NCBI GenBank assembly: GCA_036383895.1
Contig: DASVNK010000075.1
Location: 1 to 64,000 of the forward strand
Source: DASVNK01 sp036383895
Lineage (GTDB): Bacteria; Verrucomicrobiota; Verrucomicrobiia; Limisphaerales; SXQI01
Length of the DNA: 64,000 nt
Reading direction: 5' to 3'
In this document: one piece after another, positions 25,551 to 34,807 of the stretch
Layout: each line of letters starts with the position of its first letter
Position numbering within the stretch: position 1 is the stretch's first letter
The notes under the pieces: model-generated
Told to the model about the DNA's origin: nothing
What the model saw: the letters and a program-made list of their open reading frames with translations, nothing else
Databases searched by the model: none
Program-made: the position numbers and the translations under genes

Positions 25551-26879
25551 TCAAAAGAAGGCGTCGAGCAGCAACACGCACGAGAATCCGACGATGGCGA
25601 TAATTGTTTCGAGAACAGTCCAGGTGCGCAATGCCTGTGGGACCGAAAGATTCAGGTAACCTTTCACCAGCCAGAACCCGCCGTCGTTTACGTGTGAAAG
25701 GATTAGCGAGCCAGCGCCCATCGCGAGCACCAGTAGTTCGAGATTTGTGCCGGGTAGCGCATCGGCGATCGGCTTCATGAGGCCGGCGCAGGTCGTGATG
25801 GCGACCGTGGACGACCCGGTCGCGACGCGAATCAAGGACGCGAGAACGAAAGCCATCGGCAGCACCGGTAAATTCCATTGCGTAGCGATGTCCGCGACTG
25901 CTTTGCCGACGCCGCTTTCTATCAACACACGACTGAAGCCCGCACCGGCACCGATGACCAGGATGATGACCGCGATTGGTCCAATTGATTCTTCGCTCAA
26001 TTTCAGGATCGCTTCGCGGCCGAAGGAGCGCGCGATAGTGAGCCACGCAAAAACCACGCCGATCAGCAGCGCGACGACAGGATGTCCAAGCAATGCGAGG
26101 ACGCTGTGCACGGTTGATCCTTTGGTTAGAATCACGTCTGCGAGCGAAGTCCCAGTCATCAATACGATCGGCAGGAGGATCACGCAAAGGCTCGGGGCGT
26201 AGCAGAGTTTGCGATTCGTGTTGGTGCCTGACTGGACCGGCAAATCGCCGGGCACCGTGAGTTGATGTTCGCGAAAGAACTTCACGAACAAAGGTCCGGC
26301 GGCTGCGGCAGAAATCAGCGCGACGGGCAACGAGAGGAGAATCGTTCGTCCGAGATTCGCGCCGAGCAGTTCGATCGCGGCAATTGGACCCGGATGCGGC
26401 GGTATGAATCCGTGAGCGGCGGAGAGCCCGGCTACCATCGGCAGACCGAGGCGGAGCAGGGGAATGCGGTGCTGTTGCGCGGTGGCGTAGAGGATCGGCG
26501 CGAGGATAACGAGTCCCACGCCGAAGAAAACGGGAAGGCCGACGACGAGCGCGATCAATGCGAAGGTCCAGGGCAGATGCTTCGTTCCAAATATCGAGAT
26601 GAGCCGATTCGCGACTGCTTCAGCGCCGCCGCTTTCGGCGAGCATTTTACCGAGGATCGTTCCCAGGCCGAGAATCATCGCGATGGAACCGAGCACGCCG
26701 CCGACTCCGTCGGAGAACGCTTTCATCACGCGAGCCGGGGACATACCCGCGGCGAGCCCCACGAAGATCGAGGCAATAATGAGCGCGACGAAGGCACTCA
26801 CTTTTAAGCGAACAATCAGGAACACCAATCCCGCGACTGCCAATCCGGCGTAGAGGAGCAGCGCGGCATTGGAGTTCAT
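25551..26879 (-). CDS. GntP-family permease (gluconate/D-serine type)
   Basis: A 442-residue inner-membrane transporter with about 12 helices. GntP-family signatures include FALIALVVGLPVFFGVGLVILAP split around LPVFF, LSAAHGFIPPHPGPIA, and SHVNDGGFWLVKGY near the C-terminus. The family includes gluconate transporters and the D-serine transporter DsdX. The stop codon of the preceding D-amino-acid enzyme gene ends one base before this ATG (26879), so the two are tightly coupled. With that neighbour and RidA upstream, transport of D-serine, D-threonine or a related hydroxy compound is my inference. Confidence 0.9.
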   Translation of the reverse strand: MNSNAALLLYAGLAVAGLVFLIVRLKVSAFVALIIASIFVGLAAGMSPARVMKAFSDGVGGVLGSIAMILGLGTILGKMLAESGGAEAVANRLISIFGTKHLPWTFALIALVVGLPVFFGVGLVILAPILYATAQQHRIPLLRLGLPMVAGLSAAHGFIPPHPGPIAAIELLGANLGRTILLSLPVALISAAAAGPLFVKFFREHQLTVPGDLPVQSGTNTNRKLCYAPSLCVILLPIVLMTGTSLADVILTKGSTVHSVLALLGHPVVALLIGVVFAWLTIARSFGREAILKLSEESIGPIAVIILVIGAGAGFSRVLIESGVGKAVADIATQWNLPVLPMAFVLASLIRVATGSSTVAITTCAGLMKPIADALPGTNLELLVLAMGAGSLILSHVNDGGFWLVKGYLNLSVPQALRTWTVLETIIAIVGFSCVLLLDAFF

Positions 26880-26880
26880 G

Positions 26881-27987
26881 TTAGATGGTGATTTTGCGGC
26901 GGCGGGCTTCGATCGGCCACGGTTCTCCAGCCACTCCATTTACGACTGGGAAGACGAAATCGTGCAAAGCAATGGTTGGGCAGATATGGCGGGGGACGCC
27001 GTAGAGAACATCGCCGACTCGCCAATTTGCGGCGTCGGGAGTCTCAATGACGAGATGTTCTTCGCTGTGCATCACCTGCGTGGCTTCGGTAAGATTCAAA
27101 AACTGCACGCGCGGTTGCGGGTTTTCCGAAGCGATCGCTTTGTGGCCGAGGTCGAGGCAGAGACGATTCGGAGTGGGCTTGCTGAGAACGCGTGTGACGA
27201 CGAGCGCGGCAATTTGGAAATCGAGATCACTGTAACGTTGGTAGCCGAAATCTGAAAAGACATAGGTGCCGGGGCTGCACTCCCGGTCCTTATTCTGGGC
27301 GTGCAGAGCGAACGTTGGGGTGCCGCTCGCGACGGTGTTGGGGACGGGCAGAGCGCTTGCCATCAGTTCTTTTCGGAAACTGACCAGCCAAGTGTTCATC
27401 GCGTCGAACTGCTGCCTGCGGGCACCGAGACTTTCCTCGTGAATATTGCCGTCGTAAGCATGAATGCCCGCCGCACTGATGCCGGGCAGCGAACTGAGCA
27501 AACGATAAAGTTCCAGCGCTTCCGGCCCCGGCACAATCCCGGTGCGGTTCATCCCGCAATTCAGGTCGAGGTAGGTGCGGACCGGCTCGCGTTGCGCATC
27601 GCCGAGCGCGGAAAGTGCATGCGCGATTTCGGTGCTGTCGCAAATGGTGGAGAACTGAACGAGCGGGAATTTGAGACGAAGTTCGCCGAAACGCTGGACG
27701 TTCGGGCCGACGAGTGGGGTCGCGACCAGAATGTCTTTGGCGCCGGCGCTCGCGGCCATTTCGGCTTCGGCGATGGTCGCGCACTTGAATTTAGTGACGC
27801 CGAGTTCCAGATGCATGCGGATGATCTGTCCGCATTTATGGGTTTTAATGTGGGGACGGAGGCGCTGCGGATCGCCAATGATGGTAATGGCGCGGCGAAT
27901 ATTTTCGCCGACGCGGTCCGGGTACACGACAACGGCGGGCGAGGGGATCGCCGCGACGTTTGAAATGGTGTACCAGGTTTTGTTCAT
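26881..27987 (-). CDS. DSD1/D-threonine aldolase family PLP enzyme
   Basis: A 368-residue fold-type III PLP enzyme (alanine-racemase-like barrel). The cofactor lysine is Lys48 in RPHIKTHKC. The C-terminal VPRHICPTIALHD carries the His/Cys metal-binding motif shared by eukaryotic-type D-serine dehydratases and metal-dependent D-threonine aldolases. Products would be pyruvate plus ammonia (via 2-aminoacrylate) from D-serine, or glycine plus acetaldehyde from D-threonine; the sequence does not decide between them. RidA, which deals with 2-aminoacrylate, is encoded 7 bases upstream, which favours dehydratase-like chemistry. Confidence 0.88.
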   Translation of the reverse strand: MNKTWYTISNVAAIPSPAVVVYPDRVGENIRRAITIIGDPQRLRPHIKTHKCGQIIRMHLELGVTKFKCATIAEAEMAASAGAKDILVATPLVGPNVQRFGELRLKFPLVQFSTICDSTEIAHALSALGDAQREPVRTYLDLNCGMNRTGIVPGPEALELYRLLSSLPGISAAGIHAYDGNIHEESLGARRQQFDAMNTWLVSFRKELMASALPVPNTVASGTPTFALHAQNKDRECSPGTYVFSDFGYQRYSDLDFQIAALVVTRVLSKPTPNRLCLDLGHKAIASENPQPRVQFLNLTEATQVMHSEEHLVIETPDAANWRVGDVLYGVPRHICPTIALHDFVFPVVNGVAGEPWPIEARRRKITI

Positions 27988-27994
27988 ATTGATG

Positions 27995-28456
27995 CTAAGC
28001 GTTTAGTTCGAAAATCGCTTCGATCTCCACCGCGATGTTGCCAGGGAGCGAACCCATGCCGACGGCGCTGCGCGCGCCGATGCCGTTTTCCTGTCCCCAA
28101 AACGCGGCGAACAATTCGCTGCAGCCGTTGATCACGGCGGGATGATCGCGGAACTCCGGCGTGGAATTGACCATCCCGAGAACTTTTACAACGCGGCGGA
28201 CGCGATCGAGCACGCCCTGGTCCTTGAGGGTGGAAATGATCGCGAGGCCCACCTGGCGCGCGGCTTCCTTGCCCTGCTCGGGGGAAAGATCCGCACCGAC
28301 GCGGCCGGTAATTAAAGTTTTATCAGCCTTGAGCGGGCCGTGACCGGAGACGTAAGCCATGCGGTCGACCACCACCACCGGTTTATAAACGGCGACCGGC
28401 TTCGGGGCCGGCGGCAGGTTTAATTTCAGTTCACGAATCTTTTCGTCCGCGCTCAT
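27995..28456 (-). CDS. RidA family enamine/imine deaminase
   Basis: A 153-residue protein of the YjgF/YER057c/UK114 family. Visible: VDRMAYVSGHGPLKADKT, GRVGADLSPEQGKEAARQ, VLGMVNSTPEFRDHPAVING, and the ending GIGARSAVGMGSLPGNIAVEIEAIFE, with the substrate-binding Arg in GARSAVG. RidA hydrolyses reactive 2-aminoacrylate and similar enamines released by PLP dehydratases. It heads the minus-strand run RidA, DSD1-like enzyme, GntP permease, aminotransferase. I use the ATG at 28456; upstream codons do not match the family. Confidence 0.9.
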   Translation of the reverse strand: MSADEKIRELKLNLPPAPKPVAVYKPVVVVDRMAYVSGHGPLKADKTLITGRVGADLSPEQGKEAARQVGLAIISTLKDQGVLDRVRRVVKVLGMVNSTPEFRDHPAVINGCSELFAAFWGQENGIGARSAVGMGSLPGNIAVEIEAIFELNA

Positions 28457-28663
28457 GGTGCCGGTTCGTTTACCAGCCAGAGCCTGCAGATGCGAGTGTC
28501 TTTGTGAGGAATGGTGCGCGTCGTTTTGCGCGCGCGGCACGCAGAGATCGCCGTAGTTAAACGCTAGCGCGTCAAGATTTCTTATCCGGTTAGCTTCTCC
28601 CGAATCCTTTCAAGACGGCCTTCACGAACAACCCCGGACTGCTCACTGACGAGCTGCCAGCGA

Positions 28664-28915
28664 TTACTTTTCAAGTGAAACCCTAAAACCGTTTCGGATG
28701 TGACTTCGGCCCCCTAGAACGGCGATGGCGGGCGTGTGCTTGTATTGGATATGCACCGAAATATTTTCGGCGTCGCGCTTTCTCAAATTGATTCGCGAAA
28801 TGCGCCGCTCCGGGTACCGTTCCCCAAATTCTTCACCGGCTTGTTTCTCCAGTTCGTGCCGAGTGCACCCTGCAAGCAGGAAAACGAGAAGTGAGGCTGT
28901 GAGAGTGCGGCACAC
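28664..28915 (-). CDS. Small putative lipoprotein
   Basis: An 83-residue product beginning MCRTLTASLLVFLLAGCTRHE, with a clear lipobox (LAGC, cysteine 17). The remaining 66 residues are charged (KQAGEEFGERYPERRISRINLRKRD) and end in a beta-like segment. It would be anchored to a membrane by lipidation. I do not recognise the family. It lies alone, about 200 bases upstream of the RidA gene on the same strand. Confidence 0.6.
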   Translation of the reverse strand: MCRTLTASLLVFLLAGCTRHELEKQAGEEFGERYPERRISRINLRKRDAENISVHIQYKHTPAIAVLGGRSHIRNGFRVSLEK

Positions 28916-29646
28916 GAGAAATGGTTATCAAACTGCCTCTCGGACCGCGAGAGCGCGTTCGCGTCCGTCCCGATTGACGTGCTAAAGCACTTGGATCGTC
29001 CGAGCGCGACCTGAATCAACTTGCACCCATCCGCTATTCGACCTAACATTCCCTCCGCCTGAGAAGAACGGCACGTGGTTGAATAGAACCTCGCTTGGAA
29101 GCGATTTTCCATTCACCCCCGAAAAACAAGCACACTCGTAGTGTGCCCATGCGTGGCGGTTCGTTCTCCGGCTGGAAGTGAGTTGCCGACTATGAACAGC
29201 GCACTATCAGCACTGAGCCAGTCCGCCTGCCTTGTATCGCTTCCTGTACCGCGAGGCCTTTGTTGGTTTTCTGGTACTTACGAAGATTTTCCGGGTTTTT
29301 CAGAGAATTTTTATTTCGCGGTCCGGTCAACATTTTCCCCGCAAGTAACTGCAATTGCCAACTCTAGCCGCGAAAGTTCCGGCTACGACAGCGAGAATTC
29401 GAGTTCCGTTTCCACTCGTGTTGCCTTCTCAGGTTATTCCGTTCTCCAGCCGCAATTCCCCTCCGCGTCGCAAAAACTTACGTCGATTGTATCGCTCTCC
29501 GGAGCATTAATTGTGACCTTATTGTATCGCAGTTTTTCGCTCTGTACCGCCAATTTGGAATTTTTGTAAGTCGAACAACTGCGATTCACAAACCGACTTC
29601 AAAACCCGGGCTGAAAGCCCCTGTTTTGTGGTTTGCCGCTCCTCCG
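28916..29646. other. Gene-poor region with repeat remnants
   Basis: About 730 bases without a supportable gene and relatively AT-rich from 29270. It contains the second copy of the 75-bp element (29056-29129), three TTGTATCGC-like words, and two instances of the CAGGTACTTRCG motif (29271-29285 forward, around 29337-29352 inverted) that are also found at 54.4-54.8 kb. A plus-strand frame at 29141-29569 has a serine-rich translation with no recognisable domain; I do not call it. Confidence 0.45.
29056..29129. repeat. Two-copy dispersed element, copy 2
   Basis: Matches 8762-8834 over about 75 bases with scattered substitutions. See copy 1. Confidence 0.6.
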
Positions 29647-32619
29647 TTATTTCCCGGTCGAACTCTGCAGGAAGGCGATCAGGTCGCGCATTTGTTGAGG
29701 GGTGAGGGTGGATTCGAGGGACTCGGGCATGAGGGAGGTGCCGGTGGAGCGGAGTTTGGCGATGTCGGCGCGGGGGATGGTGGTTTTGATCTCGTTGGCC
29801 TGGAGGAGGGTGACGGAATCGGCGGTGTTCGCGACGAGGATGCCGTTGATGAGGTCGCCGGATTTGGTTTCGACCTGGTAGTTCAAGTAGGCCGGGTTAA
29901 TGGCCATGCTGGGATCGATGATGTTGTAGAGGAGGTCTTCGACGCTGCGGTGCGCGATGGAGGTGAGGTCCGGGCCGACGTTTTTGCCGAGGTCGGCGGC
30001 GCGATGGCATTGGGCGCAAAGTTGCTCGAAGACGGGGCGGCCGGCGGCGGGATCACCGGTGGCGGGAAGTTTGGCGAGCCAATCGTCGAGAACGGTCTTG
30101 CGGTTGCTGTATTCTTCGTCCCCGATGAATTTCGCGGCACGAGTTTTGATGTCGTCCGAACTTTCGCGGAGGAGCGTGCGGCGTTGTTCGAGGTCGAGGT
30201 TGAGTTCGCCGAGTTTGAGATCGCCGTTCTCAACGCCAGTGACTAGGGCGTTGTGAAAGTTGCGACGCGAGAGGAGGAAGTTCAGGACGGTGGTGCGGAG
30301 AGAAGGCGCGAGGACTGGCCAGCGTTGGACGAGACGTTCGGCGATGTCTTCGTCGCGGAAATTGCGAAGGACATTCACCGCGGCGGATTGGAGTTCGGGG
30401 TCGGCGGATTCGGTGAGGTTGGCGAAGATGGCGTCGCGGACGTCGGTATAGGAACCGAAGCGGAGACGTTCGAGGCCCCGGAGGCGTTCGGCGCGTGGAG
30501 TGGAATTGTTCGCGGCAGATTTTTTGGCGACCTCGAGGGCGGCGCTTTGTTCGGCGGTGTCGACGAGGCCAAGGCGTTTGCTGACGCGCCAGGTGGCGAC
30601 GAAGAGGTCGTCGTTGCGTTTGGCGAGGCGGGACAGGATCGGCTGGATGGAGAGGCGCGAGGGAGTGATTTGTTTCCGCGAGAGGGCGCGGTCCATTCCT
30701 TCCAGGCCGGCGCGGATGAGGTCGTCGGACGTATTATCGAGGGCCGTAATGACTTCGACGACTTGCGCAGCGGGATGATCGACACGGCTGATGGCGAGGT
30801 CGGCGAGGTCGCGGACGACTTCGGCAGCGGCGGGAGTGTTGGTTTGGAGACGTTCGAGAACTTTTGGAAAGGCAGCGCCCGCATTGCGCAGGGAACTGAG
30901 TGCGGCGGTGCGAATCCATTGGTCGTCGGAATTTTTGGCGAGAAGATCAATGAGGGCCGGTTCCACGGTGGTTTGGTCGAAGTTGCCGAGGGAGAGCGCG
31001 AGTTGAAGGCGGACGGCGGGCGAAGGATCGTTCACGAGGCGGCGGAGTCGGCCGTCGATGCCCTGGCCGGGTTGTTGCCATGGTTGCGGCTGGAGAGTTT
31101 CGGCGATTCGAACCGCGTTCAGGCGAACGCCGGGATCTGGATCACGGAGGGCGGTCTCGACGTGGCTGTAGCTTTGTTGCGGTTCGAGGGCGGTGATCGT
31201 CCAGAGGGCGTGAACGCGGGCGGGTGCGTATTTGCTGCGTGTGACGAGAGTGCGAAGTTGGGGGAGGGCGGTTTTTGCCTCGCGCTCGAGGAGGAGACGG
31301 TGGGCGGTTTGGCGGCGCCACATGTTGTGGTGTTCCAGTTCGGCCACGAGGCGCTGAGGGGAGGCTTTGGAGAGATCGACGGTTTCCTTCGGAAGACCGG
31401 ATTTTGGAGCGAGCCGGTAGATGCGGCCGCGGTCGTCGCCGGCCCGGATGTCCTGCTTATTGCGCATTTTTTCGGGGATGTAATCGGGATGTTCGATGAC
31501 GTCGCGCTGCATATCGATGAGGTAAAGCGCGCCGTCCGGGCCGAGTTCGAGGCCGGTGAAGCGTGCGGCGGGGTCGCGGCTGGAAATGAATTCGCGGTCG
31601 GATTCGGAGGGAGAACGCTTGGCGAGGAAGATCGAGCCATTGGTCTGGAGAGTGTCGCGGTGAACAAGATTTCCGACCACGTCGCCGACCGTGACGCTGC
31701 CATGAAGATCTTCGGGCCACGCGTCGTAACCGATGTAGCCGAGGCCGCCGGAACTGGAGAAATGGCCGGCTTGCTCGGGGTGATTGGGGCGGGTTTGCGC
31801 GACCGAGATTGGAAAGATGCGAGCCATGTTGCCGTGATCGGAAATGCTGCGGGTCGCGTCGACCGGAAACATGCCGGGGAAGCGATAGAGTTGCGGGAGC
31901 GGCAGGATGCGTTGCTGGAGGTGATTGATGTTGTGCGTGACGAAGCTGGCGCCAAATTCGTCAAAGACCAGGCCGAAGCCGCCGCTGCTTTGGTAAGTGC
32001 CTGTGAGATCCCAATTGCGCGGATTGAAGCTGAAATCGGCGTTGCCGAGTTCGACGCTGAGCTGCGGTTTTTTTGGTGAACTGATCAGGCCACCATTGCC
32101 GCCGTTCAGGCCGTGGAGGCGATTGTCCGGTCCCCAGCGGAGGCCGTTGGCGTTGCTGTCGGTGACGGCGAGTACGAACCCGGTGAAATAAACTTCGCGA
32201 ACGTCCGCGACACCGTCGTTGTTGGTGTCCTTGAGGAAGAGGATGTCGGGCGGCGCGGTGACGAAGACGCCACCGTTCCAAGGCGCGATGGAAGTCGGGA
32301 AACTAAGGTCGCGCGCGAAGATGGTGGATTTGTCTGCTTTGCCGTCGGCGTCGGTATCTTCGAGGAGGCGGATGGTACCGCCGGGTTTCTTTTCAGGACC
32401 GATGCCGTAAGGGTAATCGCGCATCTCGACGACATACATGCGACCGCCTTCATCGAAACAGAGGGCGACAGGATCGATGACGTCGGGCTCGGAGGCGAAA
32501 AGAGAAATTTCAAGGCGCGGATCGATTTGGAAGGTGAAGAGATCCGGCGCGGCAGCGTTGAGCGTGAGAGCGGAGGCGAGCGCGATGGCGAGAGCTGAGA
32601 CGGACGTGGGAATCTTCAC
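29647..32619 (-). CDS. PVC-type haem-binding CxxCH protein (propeller, HEAT, cytochrome c)
   Basis: A 990-residue exported protein. The signal peptide (SVSALAIALASALTLNAAA) is followed by a PVC-type membrane-bound dehydrogenase-like propeller (about 30-400, FDEGGRMYVVEMRDYPYG, DTDADGKADKSTIFARDL, GLELGPDGALYLIDM). Helical HEAT-like repeats follow (about 430-820, for example DPDPGVRLNAVRIAE and NDPSPAVRLQLALSLG), then a C-terminal c-type cytochrome domain with CAQCH at about 868 and NVGPDLT. This three-part layout is a hallmark of Planctomycetes/Verrucomicrobiota, where the proteins are thought to oxidise sugars or other organics in the periplasm; substrates are unknown. Start is a GTG at 32619. 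A paralogue lies at 47.1-50.1 kb. Confidence 0.92.
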   Translation of the reverse strand: MKIPTSVSALAIALASALTLNAAAPDLFTFQIDPRLEISLFASEPDVIDPVALCFDEGGRMYVVEMRDYPYGIGPEKKPGGTIRLLEDTDADGKADKSTIFARDLSFPTSIAPWNGGVFVTAPPDILFLKDTNNDGVADVREVYFTGFVLAVTDSNANGLRWGPDNRLHGLNGGNGGLISSPKKPQLSVELGNADFSFNPRNWDLTGTYQSSGGFGLVFDEFGASFVTHNINHLQQRILPLPQLYRFPGMFPVDATRSISDHGNMARIFPISVAQTRPNHPEQAGHFSSSGGLGYIGYDAWPEDLHGSVTVGDVVGNLVHRDTLQTNGSIFLAKRSPSESDREFISSRDPAARFTGLELGPDGALYLIDMQRDVIEHPDYIPEKMRNKQDIRAGDDRGRIYRLAPKSGLPKETVDLSKASPQRLVAELEHHNMWRRQTAHRLLLEREAKTALPQLRTLVTRSKYAPARVHALWTITALEPQQSYSHVETALRDPDPGVRLNAVRIAETLQPQPWQQPGQGIDGRLRRLVNDPSPAVRLQLALSLGNFDQTTVEPALIDLLAKNSDDQWIRTAALSSLRNAGAAFPKVLERLQTNTPAAAEVVRDLADLAISRVDHPAAQVVEVITALDNTSDDLIRAGLEGMDRALSRKQITPSRLSIQPILSRLAKRNDDLFVATWRVSKRLGLVDTAEQSAALEVAKKSAANNSTPRAERLRGLERLRFGSYTDVRDAIFANLTESADPELQSAAVNVLRNFRDEDIAERLVQRWPVLAPSLRTTVLNFLLSRRNFHNALVTGVENGDLKLGELNLDLEQRRTLLRESSDDIKTRAAKFIGDEEYSNRKTVLDDWLAKLPATGDPAAGRPVFEQLCAQCHRAADLGKNVGPDLTSIAHRSVEDLLYNIIDPSMAINPAYLNYQVETKSGDLINGILVANTADSVTLLQANEIKTTIPRADIAKLRSTGTSLMPESLESTLTPQQMRDLIAFLQSSTGK

Positions 32620-32649
32620 GCGCCTAGATTAGGCACTCGGAGGAGAAGT

Positions 32650-32687
32650 TGAATAAAAAAGGAAGCGGCAGTTTGTGGCTGCCGCTT
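32650..32687 (-). terminator. Intrinsic terminator behind phoH
   Basis: GAAGCGGCAG (32661-32670) and CTGCCGCTTC (32678-32687) form a perfect 10-bp stem. Read on the minus strand it is followed by CCTTTTTTATTC, and it starts about 20 bases after the phoH stop. Confidence 0.85.
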
Positions 32688-32707
32688 CACGAAAAAACTG
32701 ATTGAGC

Positions 32708-34009
32708 TTACAAAAGATTCGCGGCGACTTCGGCTAGTTCGGAGCGTTCGCCTTTTTGCATTTCGATGTGGGCGGCGATGGGTTGCTCGCGGAATTTGCT
32801 GATGATGAAATTGAAACCGTTGGAGGAGGAATCGACATAGGGGTTGTCGATCTGGTAGGGGTCGCCGGTGAAGATGATTTTGGTGCCTTCGCCGACGCGG
32901 GTGATGATGGTTTTGACTTCGAGCGGCGTGAGGTTTTGCGCTTCGTCGATGACCATGTATTGGCCGGCGATGCTGCGGCCGCGGATGTAGCTGAGCGCTT
33001 CGACGACCACGAGGCCGCTGCGAATAAGGTCGCCGCTGCGCCGGCTATCGTGGCCCATGTTGAGGTCGCCGAGGAGCTCGAGGGCGTCGTGGATGGGCTG
33101 CATCCAGGGGGTGAGTTTTTCTTCGAGTGTGCCGGGGAGGAAACCGAGTTCACGGCCCATGGCGACGGTCGGACGGGCGACAACGAGGCGCCGGAATTCG
33201 CGGTCGACGACGGTTTTCTTCAGGCCGGCGGCCATGGCGAGAAGGGTTTTGCCCGTGCCGGCTTTGCCCATGAGCGTGACGAGCTTAATGCGATCATCGA
33301 GGAGTGCGTCCAAGGCGAAATGTTGTTCGCGATTGCGCGGCTTGATGCCCCAAATACCATCGCGACTGTCAACGATTGGGACAAGCTTCTTGCCAGTGGC
33401 GTCCACTTTTGTGAGCGCGGTGCGCTTGGGATTTGTTTCGTCGGTGAGGGTGCAATATTCGTTCGGGTAATTGACGCGACCGTTGGAAATCTCCAGTTCG
33501 CCATTCGCGCGGAAGGCCGTCATTTTTTCAGCGGAAACGATCTTCTCGCACATGCCGCTGTAGAGATCTTTAAGGAGAACGCGATCCGTTTCGTAATCTT
33601 CCGCGGCTAGGCCAAGCGCATCGGCCTTGATGCGGAGATTGATATCCTTCGTGACGAGAATGGTCGGGATCTTCGGATGCTGCTTCTTGACGTGCAGCGC
33701 CAGCGCGACGATGCGGCTGTCGACCGAGTTGTTTTTAAAAGGAGTTTCTTCGAGGCGATCGTTAAAAACAATTTGCAGGCGCCCGCCGTTTGGCAAATTC
33801 ACGCCATCGTTCAGGCGGCCTTGCGCGCGAAAACCATCCAACATGCGCGAAACGGTGCGTGCGTTTCGGCCTAGTTCGTTAGATTCGCGTTTGAAACGAT
33901 CGATCTCTTCCAGGACCTCGATGGGAATAATGACCGAGTTGTCTTCAAAGTTGAGGAGGGAGTTTGGGTCGTGGAGGAGAACGTTCGTGTCGAGTATGTA
34001 ATTTTTCAC
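32708..34009 (-). CDS. PhoH family ATPase with N-terminal PIN domain
   Basis: A 433-residue fusion of a PIN ribonuclease domain (about 1-140, YILDTNVLLHDPNSLLNF, IVALALHVKKQHP, LVTKDINLRIKADALGL) and a PhoH-type ATPase/helicase (about 230-433). The Walker A motif MGKAGTGKT lies near residue 246, and the Walker B-like YMVIDEAQNLTPLE further on. PIN-PhoH (PhoH2-like) proteins are RNA-unwinding ribonucleases. I prefer the GTG at 34009, which overlaps the GST stop by 4 bases and starts right at the PIN core; an ATG at 34057 would overlap the GST gene by about 50 bases. Confidence 0.92.
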   Translation of the reverse strand: MKNYILDTNVLLHDPNSLLNFEDNSVIIPIEVLEEIDRFKRESNELGRNARTVSRMLDGFRAQGRLNDGVNLPNGGRLQIVFNDRLEETPFKNNSVDSRIVALALHVKKQHPKIPTILVTKDINLRIKADALGLAAEDYETDRVLLKDLYSGMCEKIVSAEKMTAFRANGELEISNGRVNYPNEYCTLTDETNPKRTALTKVDATGKKLVPIVDSRDGIWGIKPRNREQHFALDALLDDRIKLVTLMGKAGTGKTLLAMAAGLKKTVVDREFRRLVVARPTVAMGRELGFLPGTLEEKLTPWMQPIHDALELLGDLNMGHDSRRSGDLIRSGLVVVEALSYIRGRSIAGQYMVIDEAQNLTPLEVKTIITRVGEGTKIIFTGDPYQIDNPYVDSSSNGFNFIISKFREQPIAAHIEMQKGERSELAEVAANLL

Positions 34010-34665
34010 TTCTTTAGTTTGATTGCAGCCATGCGATTGAACCAGGCACGCAGACATTTATGCGGCCTGGGGATTTCGTAATGACCTGAAAAAAGGAAGT
34101 TCCCTAACATCCCGAAAAGATCGAAGTCGACGAAGCGCGGTTGATCATCGATCAAAAAATCGCGCGTGAGCAGCATCTCCTCGCACGGAAGCAATTTCTT
34201 TTCCAACTCGGCGAGAAGTTGCTTTTGCGAGGCGCGCCATTCATCGATGCAGCCGCGGCCGAATTTGCGTTCTTTGTGGCGAAGAAAACGGAGACGATCA
34301 TTTTCGGGAACGAACTCTTCCCAATAAATATCGTTCAGTTTGAAGGTGACGTCTTCGATGTCGTTCTCGAAGTAGCGCCAGAGAATATCCTGCAGGCCTT
34401 CCCATTTGCGGGGGAAAAGATCGAGCCCGAGTTTTTGTTCGAGATATTTCGCGATGACCTGCGAGTCGCTATCCGTTTCGAAGAGAACTTCCTTGCCGTC
34501 GCGGAGGACTGGCACCTGATAGTAGCGCTGCCGGGTGATTTTCCAAACGAGCGTGCGATCGCCGTTGGGAATGTTGGTGATTTTGAATTTAGCGCCGGAA
34601 TATTCGAGAAGGCGACGTTGGACGATGCAATATGGACTCCACGGAAATTGAATCAGTTCCAACAT
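34006..34665 (-). CDS. Glutathione S-transferase-like protein
   Basis: A 219-residue protein with a thioredoxin-fold N-terminal GST domain (LIQFPWSPYCIVQRRLLEYSG, QVPVLRDGKEVLFETDSDSQVIAKYLE) and an all-helical C-terminal half (WRYFENDIEDVTFKL, RFVDFDLFGMLGNFLFSG). The SPYC segment lies where glutaredoxins and some GSTs have their redox Cys. VPVLRDG and ETDSDSQVI are the glutathione-binding loops of the fold. Substrate unknown. It overlaps phoH by 4 bases, suggesting coupled translation. Confidence 0.85.
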   Translation of the reverse strand: MLELIQFPWSPYCIVQRRLLEYSGAKFKITNIPNGDRTLVWKITRQRYYQVPVLRDGKEVLFETDSDSQVIAKYLEQKLGLDLFPRKWEGLQDILWRYFENDIEDVTFKLNDIYWEEFVPENDRLRFLRHKERKFGRGCIDEWRASQKQLLAELEKKLLPCEEMLLTRDFLIDDQPRFVDFDLFGMLGNFLFSGHYEIPRPHKCLRAWFNRMAAIKLKK

Positions 34666-34744
34666 CTCGGGCGACTACGGTGCGCATCTTAGAGTGCGCA
34701 GCTGGCATGACAAGAGCTAAAGGACGATTTAATGAAAAATACCG

Positions 34745-34772
34745 GCAGCACCCTTGCCTTAGGTTAGTCACG
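34745..34772 (+). promoter_or_regulatory. Promoter-like motif upstream of glgP
   Basis: AGCACCCTTGCCTTAGGTTA here is similar to AGCACAGCCCTTGCTTTAAG upstream of the receiver gene at 38946. The CCCTTGC core lies 57 bases before the glgP ATG and 54 bases before the receiver ATG. A shared promoter or operator is possible but unproven. Confidence 0.3.
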
Positions 34773-34807
34773 CCGTTAAAACCTTCCGCGGGTGGTGCTG
34801 ACCCTCT

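Noticed and set aside
29141..29569. 142-codon plus-strand frame, serine-rich
   Set aside because: No ribosome binding site, no domain, and it overlaps repeated motifs.
30253..32079. 608-codon plus-strand frame opposite the first PVC haem protein
   Set aside because: Antisense shadow of a strongly supported gene; the residues are a codon-bias pattern (Glu/Gly/Asp/Val) without recognisable motifs.
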